Assembly: GCF_041821025.1 (NCBI RefSeq)
Contig: NZ_JBGUAY010000003.1
Location: 372,001-436,000, forward strand
DNA: 64,000 nucleotides
From: Egicoccus sp. AB-alg6-2
Lineage (GTDB): Bacteria > Actinomycetota > Nitriliruptoria > Nitriliruptorales > Nitriliruptoraceae
Direction: 5' to 3'
The notes under the pieces are model-generated. The model did no database searches. It was not told the DNA's origin and saw nothing but the letters and a program-made list of their open reading frames with translations. Below, one piece after another: positions 43,488 to 52,872 of this stretch (position 1 is the stretch's first letter; each line of letters begins with the position of its first letter). The position numbers and the translations under genes were made by a program.

Positions 43488-43513
43488 ACGCCGCCGGCAC
43501 CAGCCGGCGGCGT
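43488..43513. terminator. bidirectional terminator-like hairpin between xylB and rpmE
   Basis: An 11-base perfect stem (ACGCCGCCGGC / GCCGGCGGCGT) with loop ACCA, starting three bases after the xylB stop. There is no long T-run on either side. Located between convergent genes, so it can serve both. Confidence 0.6.
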
Positions 43514-43531
43514 GTCGAGATTGTGGCAGGT

Positions 43532-43581
43532 GGTCAGCCCTGCGCCTTCTCCAGGCGGTCAGCCCTGCGCCTTCTCCAGGC
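43532..43581. repeat. 25-base tandem duplication covering the rpmE 3' end
   Basis: Two identical 25-base copies (43532-43556 and 43557-43581). The copy at 43557-43581 encodes the last residues and stop of rpmE on the minus strand; the other lies just beyond the stop. The unit length is not a multiple of three. Confidence 0.9.
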
Positions 43582-43765
43582 GACGCTTGAACCGGTCCAC
43601 GCGGCCACCGGTGTCGACCAGCTTCTGCTTGCCGGTGTAGAACGGGTGGCACTGGTTGCACAGCTCGACGCTGATCTTGTCGACGGTGGCGCGGGTCTCG
43701 AACGAGTTGCCGCACGAGCACGTGACGGTCGCGAGCGAGTACTCGGGGTGGATGCCCTGCTTCAT
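43559..43765 (-). CDS. rpmE: Ribosomal protein bL31, zinc-binding type
   Basis: Protein of 68 aa: [19 protein letters not shown] and later [19 protein letters not shown]. Cys16 and Cys18 together with the CNQC pair make the zinc site of the C+ form (RpmE), as opposed to the zinc-free YtiA type. GGAGGA lies five bases before the ATG. In most actinobacteria rpmE sits directly next to rho and near prfA; here about 5.4 kb of accessory genes separates it from rho and 34 kb from the DUF1385-prfA group. The last codons are tandemly duplicated past the stop. Confidence 0.97.
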   Translation of the reverse strand: MKQGIHPEYSLATVTCSCGNSFETRATVDKISVELCNQCHPFYTGKQKLVDTGGRVDRFKRRLEKAQG

Positions 43766-43953
43766 GGGTTCCTCCGTGCGGCTGGCACCGCGGGAGTGGA
43801 CGGCGTTGGTCGGCGTGTGGGGACGCGCGGAAACGCGGCTGGTCTCGCGAGTCGGGACGGTGCGGGGTCCCGGGATGCGATGTCGCCCGCTCACACGACA
43901 GCGCGCCACCGACGGCGCGCACCTGATGATGGTAGCACCTGACGCGCGGCCCG

Positions 43954-44745
43954 CTAGGGCGTGAAGCCGGCGACGGCCACCACCTGCCTCGCGAGGTCCA
44001 GATCGCCAGCCAGGTCGAGCTCCGCAGCCGCGGGTGCGTCCGAGCGTCCGCAGGTGAGCGCAAGGAACTGGCGCGTCGTACACGTCAGCGTCGCGTCGGG
44101 TGTGGCCTCCGACGGGGGCAGCAGGGCACCCGTGGCCGCGTCGATCGCCACCGGTTCCGCACCGTCGACGGTCACGGCGACGACGCCTGCCGCGTCGGGC
44201 AATCGTCGTGGCAGGACCGCGGCCAGCGACCGCGTGGCCGTCACGACCGCGATCTCGACGTGCGGCCCGCTCGCGACCGGCAGCCCGAGGGCCCGGCGCA
44301 CGTCCTCCTCGTGACAGGTGAGGTCGAACAGCCGCATCCGCAGGCCGCGGCGCGCGGGCATACGCCCGAGCGGGGTCTCGAGGTCGGCGTCGAGATCGGC
44401 ATCGACGAGCGCCTCCAGCTTGGCCTGCCGACGGACGAAGGTCACCTCGGCCTCCTCGCGCAGGAACACGGCGGCGACGTTGCGTCTGGCCTCGACATCG
44501 CGCTCGACCTGCCGGCCGAAGTCCGAACGCAGGTGCGGGAGGTCGGGAACCTCGACGTCGGCGAGCGGATGTCCGAGCATCAGGCGTTCCGTCCCGATGC
44601 AGTGCGCCAACTGGTCGTGCACGCTCCAGCCGGGGCACCCGGTCGGCATGCGCCAGGCCGGGTCGTCGAGTCCGTCGGTGGCGGCCAGGAGCCCGTCGTA
44701 GACGGCGCGATGCCCCGCCACCAGTCCCGTCAGGACCTCAGACAC
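43954..44745 (-). CDS. Maleylpyruvate isomerase family mycothiol-dependent enzyme (DinB-like)
   Basis: Protein of 263 aa from a GTG at 44745. The N-terminal four-helix DinB/MDMPI domain is shown by [23 protein letters not shown], where the His residues bind the metal. A second half contains [21 protein letters not shown] and a C-terminal beta/alpha domain of SCP2-like type ending [16 protein letters not shown]. Members use mycothiol, the low-molecular-weight thiol of actinobacteria, which supports the taxonomic guess. Substrate unknown. It is divergent from the Bax-inhibitor-like gene. The frame is open much further upstream but that part is a shadow. Confidence 0.82.
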   Translation of the reverse strand: MSEVLTGLVAGHRAVYDGLLAATDGLDDPAWRMPTGCPGWSVHDQLAHCIGTERLMLGHPLADVEVPDLPHLRSDFGRQVERDVEARRNVAAVFLREEAEVTFVRRQAKLEALVDADLDADLETPLGRMPARRGLRMRLFDLTCHEEDVRRALGLPVASGPHVEIAVVTATRSLAAVLPRRLPDAAGVVAVTVDGAEPVAIDAATGALLPPSEATPDATLTCTTRQFLALTCGRSDAPAAAELDLAGDLDLARQVVAVAGFTP

Positions 44746-44859
44746 CGTCGCACCGTTTCCGCCACCTCGCACAAGGCGCAGACGGTAGCCTCTGCACCGG
44801 CCACCGCGACGGTTTTTCGCGGTTCCCGGGCCGCCATCGACGAGGAGCATCGACCGACC

Positions 44860-45594
44860 ATGAGCCAGGCCTTCACGCCTCCCCCACCGCCCAGCGCGCC
44901 GGTCAACGCCCCCATCGCGCAGCAACCGGTCGCCGTCCGCGAGAGCTACATGCGCGGGGTCTACACCAATCTCGTCCTCGGCATCGTCGCCTTCATCGGC
45001 ATCGAGTTCGTGCTGCTGAGCGAGACCCTGTTCGCGACGCCGCCGGCCGCCTACATCTTCGAGCTGGCGCGCAGCACCAACTGGCTGCTGATCCTGGGCG
45101 GCTTCATGCTGGTGTCGTGGATGGCCAGCCGGCTCAGCGTCAACGCCCGCACGCCGGCCCAGCAATGGGGCGGCTACGGCCTGCTGATCTTCGCCAACGC
45201 CCTGCTGTTCGCGATCCCGCTGTACATGGCGACCCAGGTCCCCGAGCTCGAGGGCACCGTCGGGACGGCCGCGCTGATCTCGGTCGTGGCGTTCGTCGGC
45301 CTGTCGCTGGTGGCGATCCGGAGCTCGAAGGACTTCAGCTTCCTCGGCACGTTGCTGAAGTGGGGTGGCATCCTCGCCCTGGTCGCGATCGTGGTCGGCG
45401 TCCTGACGGGCAACGGACTCGGCACGCTGTTCATCGTGGCGATGATCGGCTTCGCGGGTGGCGCCATCCTCTACGACACGCAGAAGATCTATCGGGCGTT
45501 CCCGCCGGGCACCGAGGTCATCGCCGCGATGCACCTCTTCAGTTCGATCGCGCTGCTGTTCTGGTACGTCCTGCAGCTGCTGATGCGTCGCTGA
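44860..45594 (+). CDS. Bax inhibitor-1/YccA family membrane protein
   Basis: Protein of 244 aa. A Pro-rich cytoplasmic N-terminus of about 25 residues is followed by seven membrane helices. Family features are SYMRGVYTNLVLGIVAFIG in the first helix, and near the C-terminus IGFAGGAILYDTQKIYR followed by AAMHLFSSIALLFWYVLQLL, whose Asp forms part of the proposed pH-sensing di-Asp site. BI-1 proteins behave as pH-dependent calcium leak channels in studied cases. A GAGGAG about twelve bases before the ATG is somewhat far. An imperfect 21-base hairpin follows the stop. Unrelated to its neighbours by function. Confidence 0.88.
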   Translation: MSQAFTPPPPPSAPVNAPIAQQPVAVRESYMRGVYTNLVLGIVAFIGIEFVLLSETLFATPPAAYIFELARSTNWLLILGGFMLVSWMASRLSVNARTPAQQWGGYGLLIFANALLFAIPLYMATQVPELEGTVGTAALISVVAFVGLSLVAIRSSKDFSFLGTLLKWGGILALVAIVVGVLTGNGLGTLFIVAMIGFAGGAILYDTQKIYRAFPPGTEVIAAMHLFSSIALLFWYVLQLLMRR

Positions 45595-45623
45595 GCTCCG
45601 ACGGCGACGTCGGGCCAGCAACG

Positions 45624-45669
45624 CCATGTCGCGGCGTTTCCGCATTCGTGCGGGAATGCCGCGACATTG
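45624..45669 (+). terminator. long hairpin with TTCG tetraloop after the BI-1 gene
   Basis: Arms 45624-45644 and 45649-45669 pair at 18 of 21 positions around a TTCG loop. GTGTTTTCG follows, giving a short T-tract. Likely terminator of the BI-1 gene; a REP-like dispersed element is the alternative. Confidence 0.6.
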
Positions 45670-45689
45670 GTGTTTTCGCGTGACATCGT

Positions 45690-45711
45690 GGTCCCTCGAC
45701 ACGGAGGGACC
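45690..45711 (+). promoter_or_regulatory. hairpin masking the ribosome site of the RibD-like gene
   Basis: GGTCCCTC at 45690-45697, six-base loop, GAGGGACC at 45704-45711; the right arm contains the Shine-Dalgarno sequence (GGAGGG) of the ATG at 45714. If formed in the mRNA it would hide the ribosome site. Confidence 0.45.
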
Positions 45712-45713
45712 GG

Positions 45714-46274
45714 ATGAGCTTGACCACGTACTACACCGCGACCAGCCTCGACGGCTTCATCGCCGACGAGCGGCACTCGCTGGACTGGCTGTTGCGCCAG
45801 GAGCACGACGCGTCCGGGCCGCTCAACTACGACGACTTCTCGGCGCGCATCGGCGCCATGGTGATGGGCTCCACGACCTACGAGTGGGTCCTGCGCCACG
45901 AGGACGGCCGGTGGCCCTACGAGCTGCCGACCTGGGTGATGACCACCCGCGACCTGCCTGCCGCCGGGGACCAGGTCCGGTTCGCCCGTGGCGACGTCCG
46001 TGCCGTGCACGAGCAGATGACCGCGGCGGCGGCGGGCAGCGACCTCTGGATCATCGGCGGCGGCGACCTGGCCGGTCAGTTCGCCGACGCCGGCCTCCTC
46101 GACGAGATCATCGTCTACATCGCGCCGGTGACGCTGGGCGGTGGGGCGCCGCTGCTGCCGCGCAAGCTCGACCTCCGGCTCGAGGAGCTGGCGCGCAACG
46201 AGGCGTTCGCCTGCGCGCGTTACGCCGTGGTGGATCCGTTCGAGCGCGCCGACGAGGGCGGTGACCCCGCGTAG
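45714..46274 (+). CDS. Dihydrofolate reductase family protein (RibD C-terminal domain type)
   Basis: Protein of 186 aa. It starts TYYTATSLDGFIADERHSLDWL, with the DGFIA motif of the DHFR/RibD-C fold, then MVMGSTTYEWV, and the NADPH-binding GSDLWIIGGGDLAGQFADAGLLDE; the part IYIAPVTLGGGAPLLP is also typical. Such stand-alone proteins are NADPH-dependent reductases of unknown substrate and are not true folate reductases. The ribosome site GGAGGG lies in a small hairpin just before the ATG. The gene stands alone between the BI-1 gene and a convergent monooxygenase. Confidence 0.87.
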   Translation: MSLTTYYTATSLDGFIADERHSLDWLLRQEHDASGPLNYDDFSARIGAMVMGSTTYEWVLRHEDGRWPYELPTWVMTTRDLPAAGDQVRFARGDVRAVHEQMTAAAAGSDLWIIGGGDLAGQFADAGLLDEIIVYIAPVTLGGGAPLLPRKLDLRLEELARNEAFACARYAVVDPFERADEGGDPA

Positions 46275-46353
46275 GGCACCGAGCGGGGGCGGGTATGGCG
46301 CGGTTCCAGAGGGCTACCGGGCCGGCGCTCCGATGAGCTGAGCAGTCCGAAAC

Positions 46354-47619
46354 TCACGCCCGCCGAGCGTTACGGCCGACGCCGTGGCGCCCGGCGAGGT
46401 GTTCACCGACGTATCGCACGTCCTCCTCGGCGCCGCGGATGAAGGCGGACCGCAGGCGGTGCAGCCAGTGGAGTCCAACGAAATAGAGCCCGGGGTGATC
46501 CGTCACCCCACGCCGGTGGATCGGCTCGCCCCGGTCGTCGAGCACCGGCAGCCGCACCCACGCATCGAACGTCGGACGGAAACCGGTGGCCCAGATCACG
46601 GCGCCGATGCCTTCGCCTCGGAGGTGCAGCTCCCGCCTCGGCTCCGCGACCTCGGGCGGGTCCGGGTAGCGCACCGGCGGGACGGCATCGTCGACGGGAA
46701 CACCCGGCAGTTCGAGGCGGGCCTCGACCCAATCGACGAATTCCTGGTAGGCGCGATCGCCCTTGACGAGGCTGTCGGCGAGGTCCGAAGCGAGCAGGAG
46801 CCGCGCTCCGTCCACGGCCTCGACCCGGCCGAGCAGGACGGCCCCATCCGCAGCCAGACCGCGCAGGTCGAGGTCGTAGCCGCCGCCCCTGCTCCCCGTG
46901 AGCGCCGGCGATGCTGCCCCGCGGCGCACCGCCTCCGGGACGTCGGCGACCGTCTTGTCGTAGAACCCCGTGTTCTCCAGCCACCAGTAGTAGTCGCGCC
47001 CACGGTAACGGCGTGGCACGCGCTTGTGGTTGCCGACGGAGACGAACACCCGACGTCCCGCGGCGACGAGCTCGTGCGCGATCTGCTGACCGGAAGCGCC
47101 CGTTCCCACGACCAGCACGGCGCCTGGCGGCAGCTCGTCCGGGTTCCGGTAACGGCTCGAGTGCAGTTGGTGGACATCGGCCGGCAACCGGCCCGCCACG
47201 GCCGGCAGACGTGGGGCCTGAAACGCTCCCGTGGCGACGACCACGCTGCGGGCCTCGAGATCGCCCGCGTCGGTCCTGACCAGGAGCCGGTCGCCGGCGG
47301 TCGTCGCCTCGAGCGACTGGACGTCGATGCCGGTACGGACGGGCGCGCCGGAGGCGTCCGCATAGGCCTCGAGATACGCGGCGACCTCCTGGCGATCCAT
47401 GAAACCGTCCGGCTCGGAACCGGTGTAGCGCCAGCCGGGCAGCCCGGTCGCCCAGTTCGGTGTGAGCAGGCGCAGCGAGTCCCAGCGTTCCGACCGCCAA
47501 CGCTCGGCGATGCGCCCGCGCTCGAGGACGACGTGAGCGAGGTCGTACTCGGTCAGGACGTGGCTCATGGCCAGCCCCGCGTGACCCGCGCCGATGACGG
47601 CGACGTCGACGTCCGCCAT
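46354..47619 (-). CDS. Flavin-containing monooxygenase / NAD(P)-binding oxidoreductase
   Basis: Protein of 421 aa. FAD site VDVAVIGAGHAGLAMSHVL, then WRSERWDSLRLLTPNW, the NADPH site AVLVVGTGASGQQIAHELV, and VIWATGFRPTFDAWV near the C-terminus. These are features of FMO/CzcO-like proteins, which hydroxylate small molecules or oxidise N/S atoms; substrate is unknown. I chose the ATG at 47619 because GAGGG precedes it by five bases; an ATG at 47631 is possible. A 16-base palindrome lies just upstream, so the gene appears specifically regulated. Confidence 0.85.
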   Translation of the reverse strand: MADVDVAVIGAGHAGLAMSHVLTEYDLAHVVLERGRIAERWRSERWDSLRLLTPNWATGLPGWRYTGSEPDGFMDRQEVAAYLEAYADASGAPVRTGIDVQSLEATTAGDRLLVRTDAGDLEARSVVVATGAFQAPRLPAVAGRLPADVHQLHSSRYRNPDELPPGAVLVVGTGASGQQIAHELVAAGRRVFVSVGNHKRVPRRYRGRDYYWWLENTGFYDKTVADVPEAVRRGAASPALTGSRGGGYDLDLRGLAADGAVLLGRVEAVDGARLLLASDLADSLVKGDRAYQEFVDWVEARLELPGVPVDDAVPPVRYPDPPEVAEPRRELHLRGEGIGAVIWATGFRPTFDAWVRLPVLDDRGEPIHRRGVTDHPGLYFVGLHWLHRLRSAFIRGAEEDVRYVGEHLAGRHGVGRNARRA

Positions 47620-47635
47620 TGCGTCCCTCATGGAG

Positions 47636-47651
47636 TTGCAATCGATTACAA
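47636..47651. promoter_or_regulatory. operator-like palindrome upstream of the monooxygenase gene
   Basis: TTGCAATCGATTACAA; the halves pair at 7 of 8 positions around a central CG. It lies 16 bases before the likely start, next to a possible -10 (TACACT, minus strand). The sequence differs from the LacI palindromes of the island. Confidence 0.55.
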
Positions 47652-47723
47652 CCAGTGTACTCAGCGACGCGCCGGCTGGAGCCCGTCGGATCCGCCGATC
47701 GGGCACGCATTCGCGACCGCTGC

Positions 47724-48467
47724 TCACACCGCTCGAACTTCGGCGAGCCGCCTGAGCGCGTCGTCGTCGTCCCAGCAGACGGCGGCTTCCCATGCGGCCG
47801 ACGCTTGCGCGGCGATGTCGTGGGCGCCGTGGTCGAGACCCGCGGCGTTGTACGGCAGCACCAGGTCGAGGTCCGGGACGTCGACGTGCGATTCGTCCCA
47901 ATCGATCAGCGCAACCCCTTCCGTGGTCACGCGGACGTTGCCGGGGTTGTTGGGGTTGCCGTGGACGACGCATGTCCGACGTCCGCTGAGCCGCGCCCAC
48001 GCTGCTCGGCATCGAGCCACGCCCTCGGGCGGCATGGCGCGGAGGTCGATCTTGGTCCCGGTCGCGGCGTGCAGGAGGTCGGTCGACGAACGCCAGCCCG
48101 GGCGCTGCGGCCAGTCCTGCGTCAACCGATGCAACTGGCGGAGCGTGTCGGCTACGCGACGCCAGTCGGCATCTGTCTCGGGCGGTCCGCCATGCACGTA
48201 GGTCATCATCACCAGGCCATCGGCGAACAACCGTCCGTCGTTCGCCGGGATCGGCACCGGCACGCTCAGACCCTCACGGTCGAGGTGTTGCAGGAGCTCG
48301 GTTTCCCACGCGAGGTCAGCGTCGCTCCTGGCACCGAGACGAGCGACCGCGAGGTGCCCGCTGATTCGCACGCGCCACACGTCGTTGGCGACCCCGCCAG
48401 CGAGCCGTTCGATTCGGGCGGCGTCGTCGCCCCACCGCGCGAGTGCCTCCCATCCCACTGGCCACAT
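47724..48467 (-). CDS. Aminoglycoside-phosphotransferase (APH) family protein with altered catalytic loop
   Basis: Protein of 247 aa from the ATG at 48467 (a GTG at 48512 is also open). The kinase-like fold is seen in ERLAGGVANDVWRVRI (nucleotide loop), the catalytic loop CVVHGNPNNPGNVRV and the metal Asp in ALIDWDESHVDVPDLDL. The usual H-x-D-x4-N Brenner motif here has Asn in place of the catalytic Asp and one extra residue. The acidic WDESHVD block is intact. I believe this variant recurs in a small-molecule kinase subgroup, but cannot check. No evidence that it gives drug resistance. Confidence 0.75.
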   Translation of the reverse strand: MWPVGWEALARWGDDAARIERLAGGVANDVWRVRISGHLAVARLGARSDADLAWETELLQHLDREGLSVPVPIPANDGRLFADGLVMMTYVHGGPPETDADWRRVADTLRQLHRLTQDWPQRPGWRSSTDLLHAATGTKIDLRAMPPEGVARCRAAWARLSGRRTCVVHGNPNNPGNVRVTTEGVALIDWDESHVDVPDLDLVLPYNAAGLDHGAHDIAAQASAAWEAAVCWDDDDALRRLAEVRAV

Positions 48468-48713
48468 CCTCACGGGGTTCCGAACGGCCGACCGTCGCGG
48501 ACCAGGAGTCACCCAATCGTGTGAACGGCGATCATCATCGGCTCGCGCCGCACGGTAACTGATCGCCGAGACCAGCCCCGATGCGGCCTTGCCCCCGATC
48601 GCGGACGCGGCCAGCTCGAACGGGCCCTCGCAGGCGGCCCACTCGTACGCCTACCGGTCCGCACCTTCCACCTCGTTGCGGCACGCTGCTCGCGCGACCC
48701 GGATGGAGACACC

Positions 48714-49118
48714 GTGACCGTTGATGCCGCTGCTGCACTCGTCTGCCGGCTCTACCAGGCGTTCGAAGACGGTGACCACGAGGCGATCCGAGCCTGCCTC
48801 GCGTCGGACGTGCAGTGGCGACAGGCAGACGCTGCCGTGCCGGCCGCCGGCCAGACGGCGACCGGCGCAGACGCCCTCATCGACCGAGTCGTCGTCCCGC
48901 TCGAACGCGAATGGGAGGGCTTCACCGAGGAGGTCGACGAGCTCATCGCCGCCGGTGGTCGCGTGATCGCAACGGGCACCTACCGCGGCACCTACCGCGC
49001 CACCGGCCGGAGCATCGAGGCCGAGTTCTGCCACCTGTGGTGGGTGGAGAACGACGAGATCCGTCGGTTCCGTCAGTTCACCGACACCGCCGCCTTCGCC
49101 GTGGCGACCGCGCCATAG
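48714..49118 (+). CDS. SnoaL-like / nuclear transport factor 2-fold protein
   Basis: Protein of 134 aa from a GTG with GGAG seven bases upstream. The pattern VCRLYQAFEDGDHEAIRACL ... SDVQWRQ ... FTEEVDELIAAGGRVIATGTY ... IEAEFCHLWWVENDEIRRFRQFTDT is the SnoaL/ketosteroid-isomerase cone fold. Such proteins are small cytoplasmic isomerases, hydrolases or binding proteins, and function cannot be read from the fold. It converges on rho: 11 bases separate the two stops. Gene order gives no partner. Confidence 0.82.
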   Translation: MTVDAAAALVCRLYQAFEDGDHEAIRACLASDVQWRQADAAVPAAGQTATGADALIDRVVVPLEREWEGFTEEVDELIAAGGRVIATGTYRGTYRATGRSIEAEFCHLWWVENDEIRRFRQFTDTAAFAVATAP

Positions 49119-49129
49119 CGCCCAGCGGG

Positions 49130-50845
<1,716 letters not shown>

Positions 50846-50921
50846 GTGTCTCCCTGTGTTCGGGCGTGGCGACGCCGAGAACCGGCGCCGGGCTGCCGTC
50901 GTGCTCAGCAGCGGCGGTCGG

Positions 50922-51575
50922 TCAGCGCATCGCCTGCTGGTAGGCGTCCCAGTCGGCCAGGAAGCGCTCGAGCCCGGCGTCGGTCAGCGGGTGCTTGATC
51001 ATCTGGTGGAAGACCTTGGCGGGCAGCGTCGCGATGTCGGCACCGGCGAGGGCGGACTGCGCGACGTGCTGCGGGCTGCGCAGCGACGCGGCCAGGACCT
51101 CGGTCTCGTAGCCCTGCACGCGGAAGATCTCGCAGATCTCGGTCAGCAGCGCGATGCCGTCGTTGGCCAGGTCGTCCATGCGCCCGAGGAACGGCGACAC
51201 GTAGGTCGCCCCTGCCTTCGCCGCGAGGATGGCCTGGGTCGGCGAGAAGCACAGCGTGACGTTGGTCCGGATGCCCTCGCTGGAGAGCTGCGAGCAGGCG
51301 GCCAGCCCCTCGGGCGTCAGCGGCAGCTTGATCACGACGTTGTCGGCGATCCCGGCCAGCTTGTGGGCTTCGTCGAGCATGCCCTGCGTGTCGGTGGAGA
51401 CCACCTCGGCGCTGACGTCGCCCGCGACCTCGGCGCAGATCTCCTTGATCATCGACGCGAAGTCCTTGCCCTCCTTCGCGGCCAGGGTCGGATTGGTCGT
51501 CACCCCGTCGAGGACGCCCCACCGGTTGATCTCGGTGATCTCGTCGAGGTTTGCGGTGTCGAGGAACAGCTTCAC
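50922..51575 (-). CDS. Transaldolase / fructose-6-phosphate aldolase type (small form)
   Basis: Protein of 217 aa. MKLFLDTANLDEITEINRWG and GVTTNPTLAAKEGKDF open the barrel; the Schiff-base Lys is in NVVIKLPLTPEGL. ATYVSPFLGRMDDLANDG and LAASLRSPQHVAQSALAGAD are also conserved. The short form includes both TalB-like transaldolases and fructose-6-phosphate aldolase (FSA); the two cannot be separated safely by eye. The GTG start has GGGAG eight bases upstream. It lies between thrB and rho and may supply pentose-phosphate flux; no sugar-island operator is seen before it. Confidence 0.9.
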   Translation of the reverse strand: MKLFLDTANLDEITEINRWGVLDGVTTNPTLAAKEGKDFASMIKEICAEVAGDVSAEVVSTDTQGMLDEAHKLAGIADNVVIKLPLTPEGLAACSQLSSEGIRTNVTLCFSPTQAILAAKAGATYVSPFLGRMDDLANDGIALLTEICEIFRVQGYETEVLAASLRSPQHVAQSALAGADIATLPAKVFHQMIKHPLTDAGLERFLADWDAYQQAMR

Positions 51576-51751
51576 GAGTGCGCTCCCGAGGAGGTGACGC
51601 CGGACGTCGCCCCCTCACCCGGGGGACGTGCCGACACGTGGCACCGCACGACGGCGGTGGATGCAAGGACGCTCGCCGCATGACGACCGGCGGAGGGAGA
51701 GCCCCAGAACAACGAGTTCGACCCGCGACCGATCGGCGCGGCGAGGCCGCA

Positions 51752-52720
51752 TCATATCCGCTGGCGTGGACACTGCGCGCAGGTCTCGGCCGTGCCGGAG
51801 AACGCGCACCCGCCGTCGAGGCAGGCGACCGCGCCGCCGAGGTCCACCCGTAGGTCGCGGACGTCGAAGCCGTGGGTGTCCGCGAGGCGCTGCACCTCGT
51901 CGCGTTCGCCGTCCGGGCCGTCGGCGAGCATGGCCGCGGCGCTCGGCCCCGCGCCCGACAGCCAGGCGTGGATGCCGAGCGCCCGCATCCCCGCGACGAC
52001 CGCTCCGGTCGCTCCCATCACCTGCAGGCGGGCGGGTTCGTGCAGGCGGTCGCCGGAAGCGGTGGCATCCGCCGGCCACGCACCGACCAGCGCCCCGAGC
52101 ACGTGCCCGGCCCGGCCGGCCTGCACCGCGACGTCCTCGCGGGGCAGGCACGCCGGCAGGACCGCACGCGCCGCCGTGGTCGCCTGGCGTGTCGTCGGGA
52201 CGAGGACCACCGGCCGCAGGTGCGGTGCCGGGTTCACGCGACGCACGACGAGCCGGCCGTCGTCGCCGAGCGCGCAGGCGACCAGGCCGCCGAGCAACGC
52301 CGGCGCCACGTTGTCGGGGTGGCCCTCCAAGCGGTCGGCGAGCTCGACGAGGTGCCGGTCACCGACCACGACCCCGGTCAGCGCGCGCGCCATGACCAGC
52401 CCGGCGACGATCGCCGAGGACGAGGAGCCGAGGCCGCGCTCCAGCGGGATGTCGTTGACGACCTCGAGATGCACGTCCGGTGTCGGCGCGTCGTAGGTGT
52501 CACAGAAGGCGACCACGCTGCGCCAGAGCAGGTTGTCGTCGCCGGTCGCGACCTCGCCCGCGCCGTCACCGCGGGTGGCCACGCGATCGGCGGATGCCGA
52601 TCGGGGGTGCGAACGCACGACGAGGTAGCGGCTGAGCGCGAGCCCGAAGGCGTCGAAACCGGGGCCGAGGTTGGCGCTGGTCGCCGGCACCCGGACCGTC
52701 GCGTGCCGGACGTCGGTCAC
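51752..52720 (-). CDS. thrB: Homoserine kinase with Cys-rich C-terminal tail
   Basis: GHMP kinase of 322 aa that makes O-phosphohomoserine. VRVPATSANLGPGFDAFGLAL is motif 1, LERGLGSSSSAIVAGLVMA the ATP loop, and HAWLSGAGPSAAAMLAD motif 3. The last about 25 residues (CLDGGCAFSGTAETCAQC) carry four Cys in a C-x4-C and C-x2-C arrangement that ordinary ThrB lacks and that could bind zinc. The GTG start lies after an intergenic block of 18-base repeats. In most relatives thrB directly follows thrC; here an E1 gene lies between. Confidence 0.92.
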   Translation of the reverse strand: MTDVRHATVRVPATSANLGPGFDAFGLALSRYLVVRSHPRSASADRVATRGDGAGEVATGDDNLLWRSVVAFCDTYDAPTPDVHLEVVNDIPLERGLGSSSSAIVAGLVMARALTGVVVGDRHLVELADRLEGHPDNVAPALLGGLVACALGDDGRLVVRRVNPAPHLRPVVLVPTTRQATTAARAVLPACLPREDVAVQAGRAGHVLGALVGAWPADATASGDRLHEPARLQVMGATGAVVAGMRALGIHAWLSGAGPSAAAMLADGPDGERDEVQRLADTHGFDVRDLRVDLGGAVACLDGGCAFSGTAETCAQCPRQRI

Positions 52721-52800
52721 TGGGCAGCCCTCGTCGCGCGTGCGGACACCGCCTCGCCAGCGGCCGCGCGCAGGCTAGCGGTCTGCCCCCGCCGGGTCCG

Positions 52801-52872
52801 CGACGCGCCCGGACTCGGCGACGCGCCCGGACTCGGCAACGCACCCGGAGTCGGCGACGCGCCCGGCGTCAG
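52801..52872. repeat. four tandem 18-base repeats between the E1 gene and thrB
   Basis: Units at 52801, 52819, 52837 and 52855. The first two are identical (CGACGCGCCCGGACTCGG), the third differs at three positions and the fourth in its last bases. The array runs into the stop codon of the E1 gene. Confidence 0.88.

Noticed and set aside
47724-48467. antibiotic resistance gene
   Set aside because: The APH fold alone does not show resistance, the catalytic loop is altered and the context is neutral.
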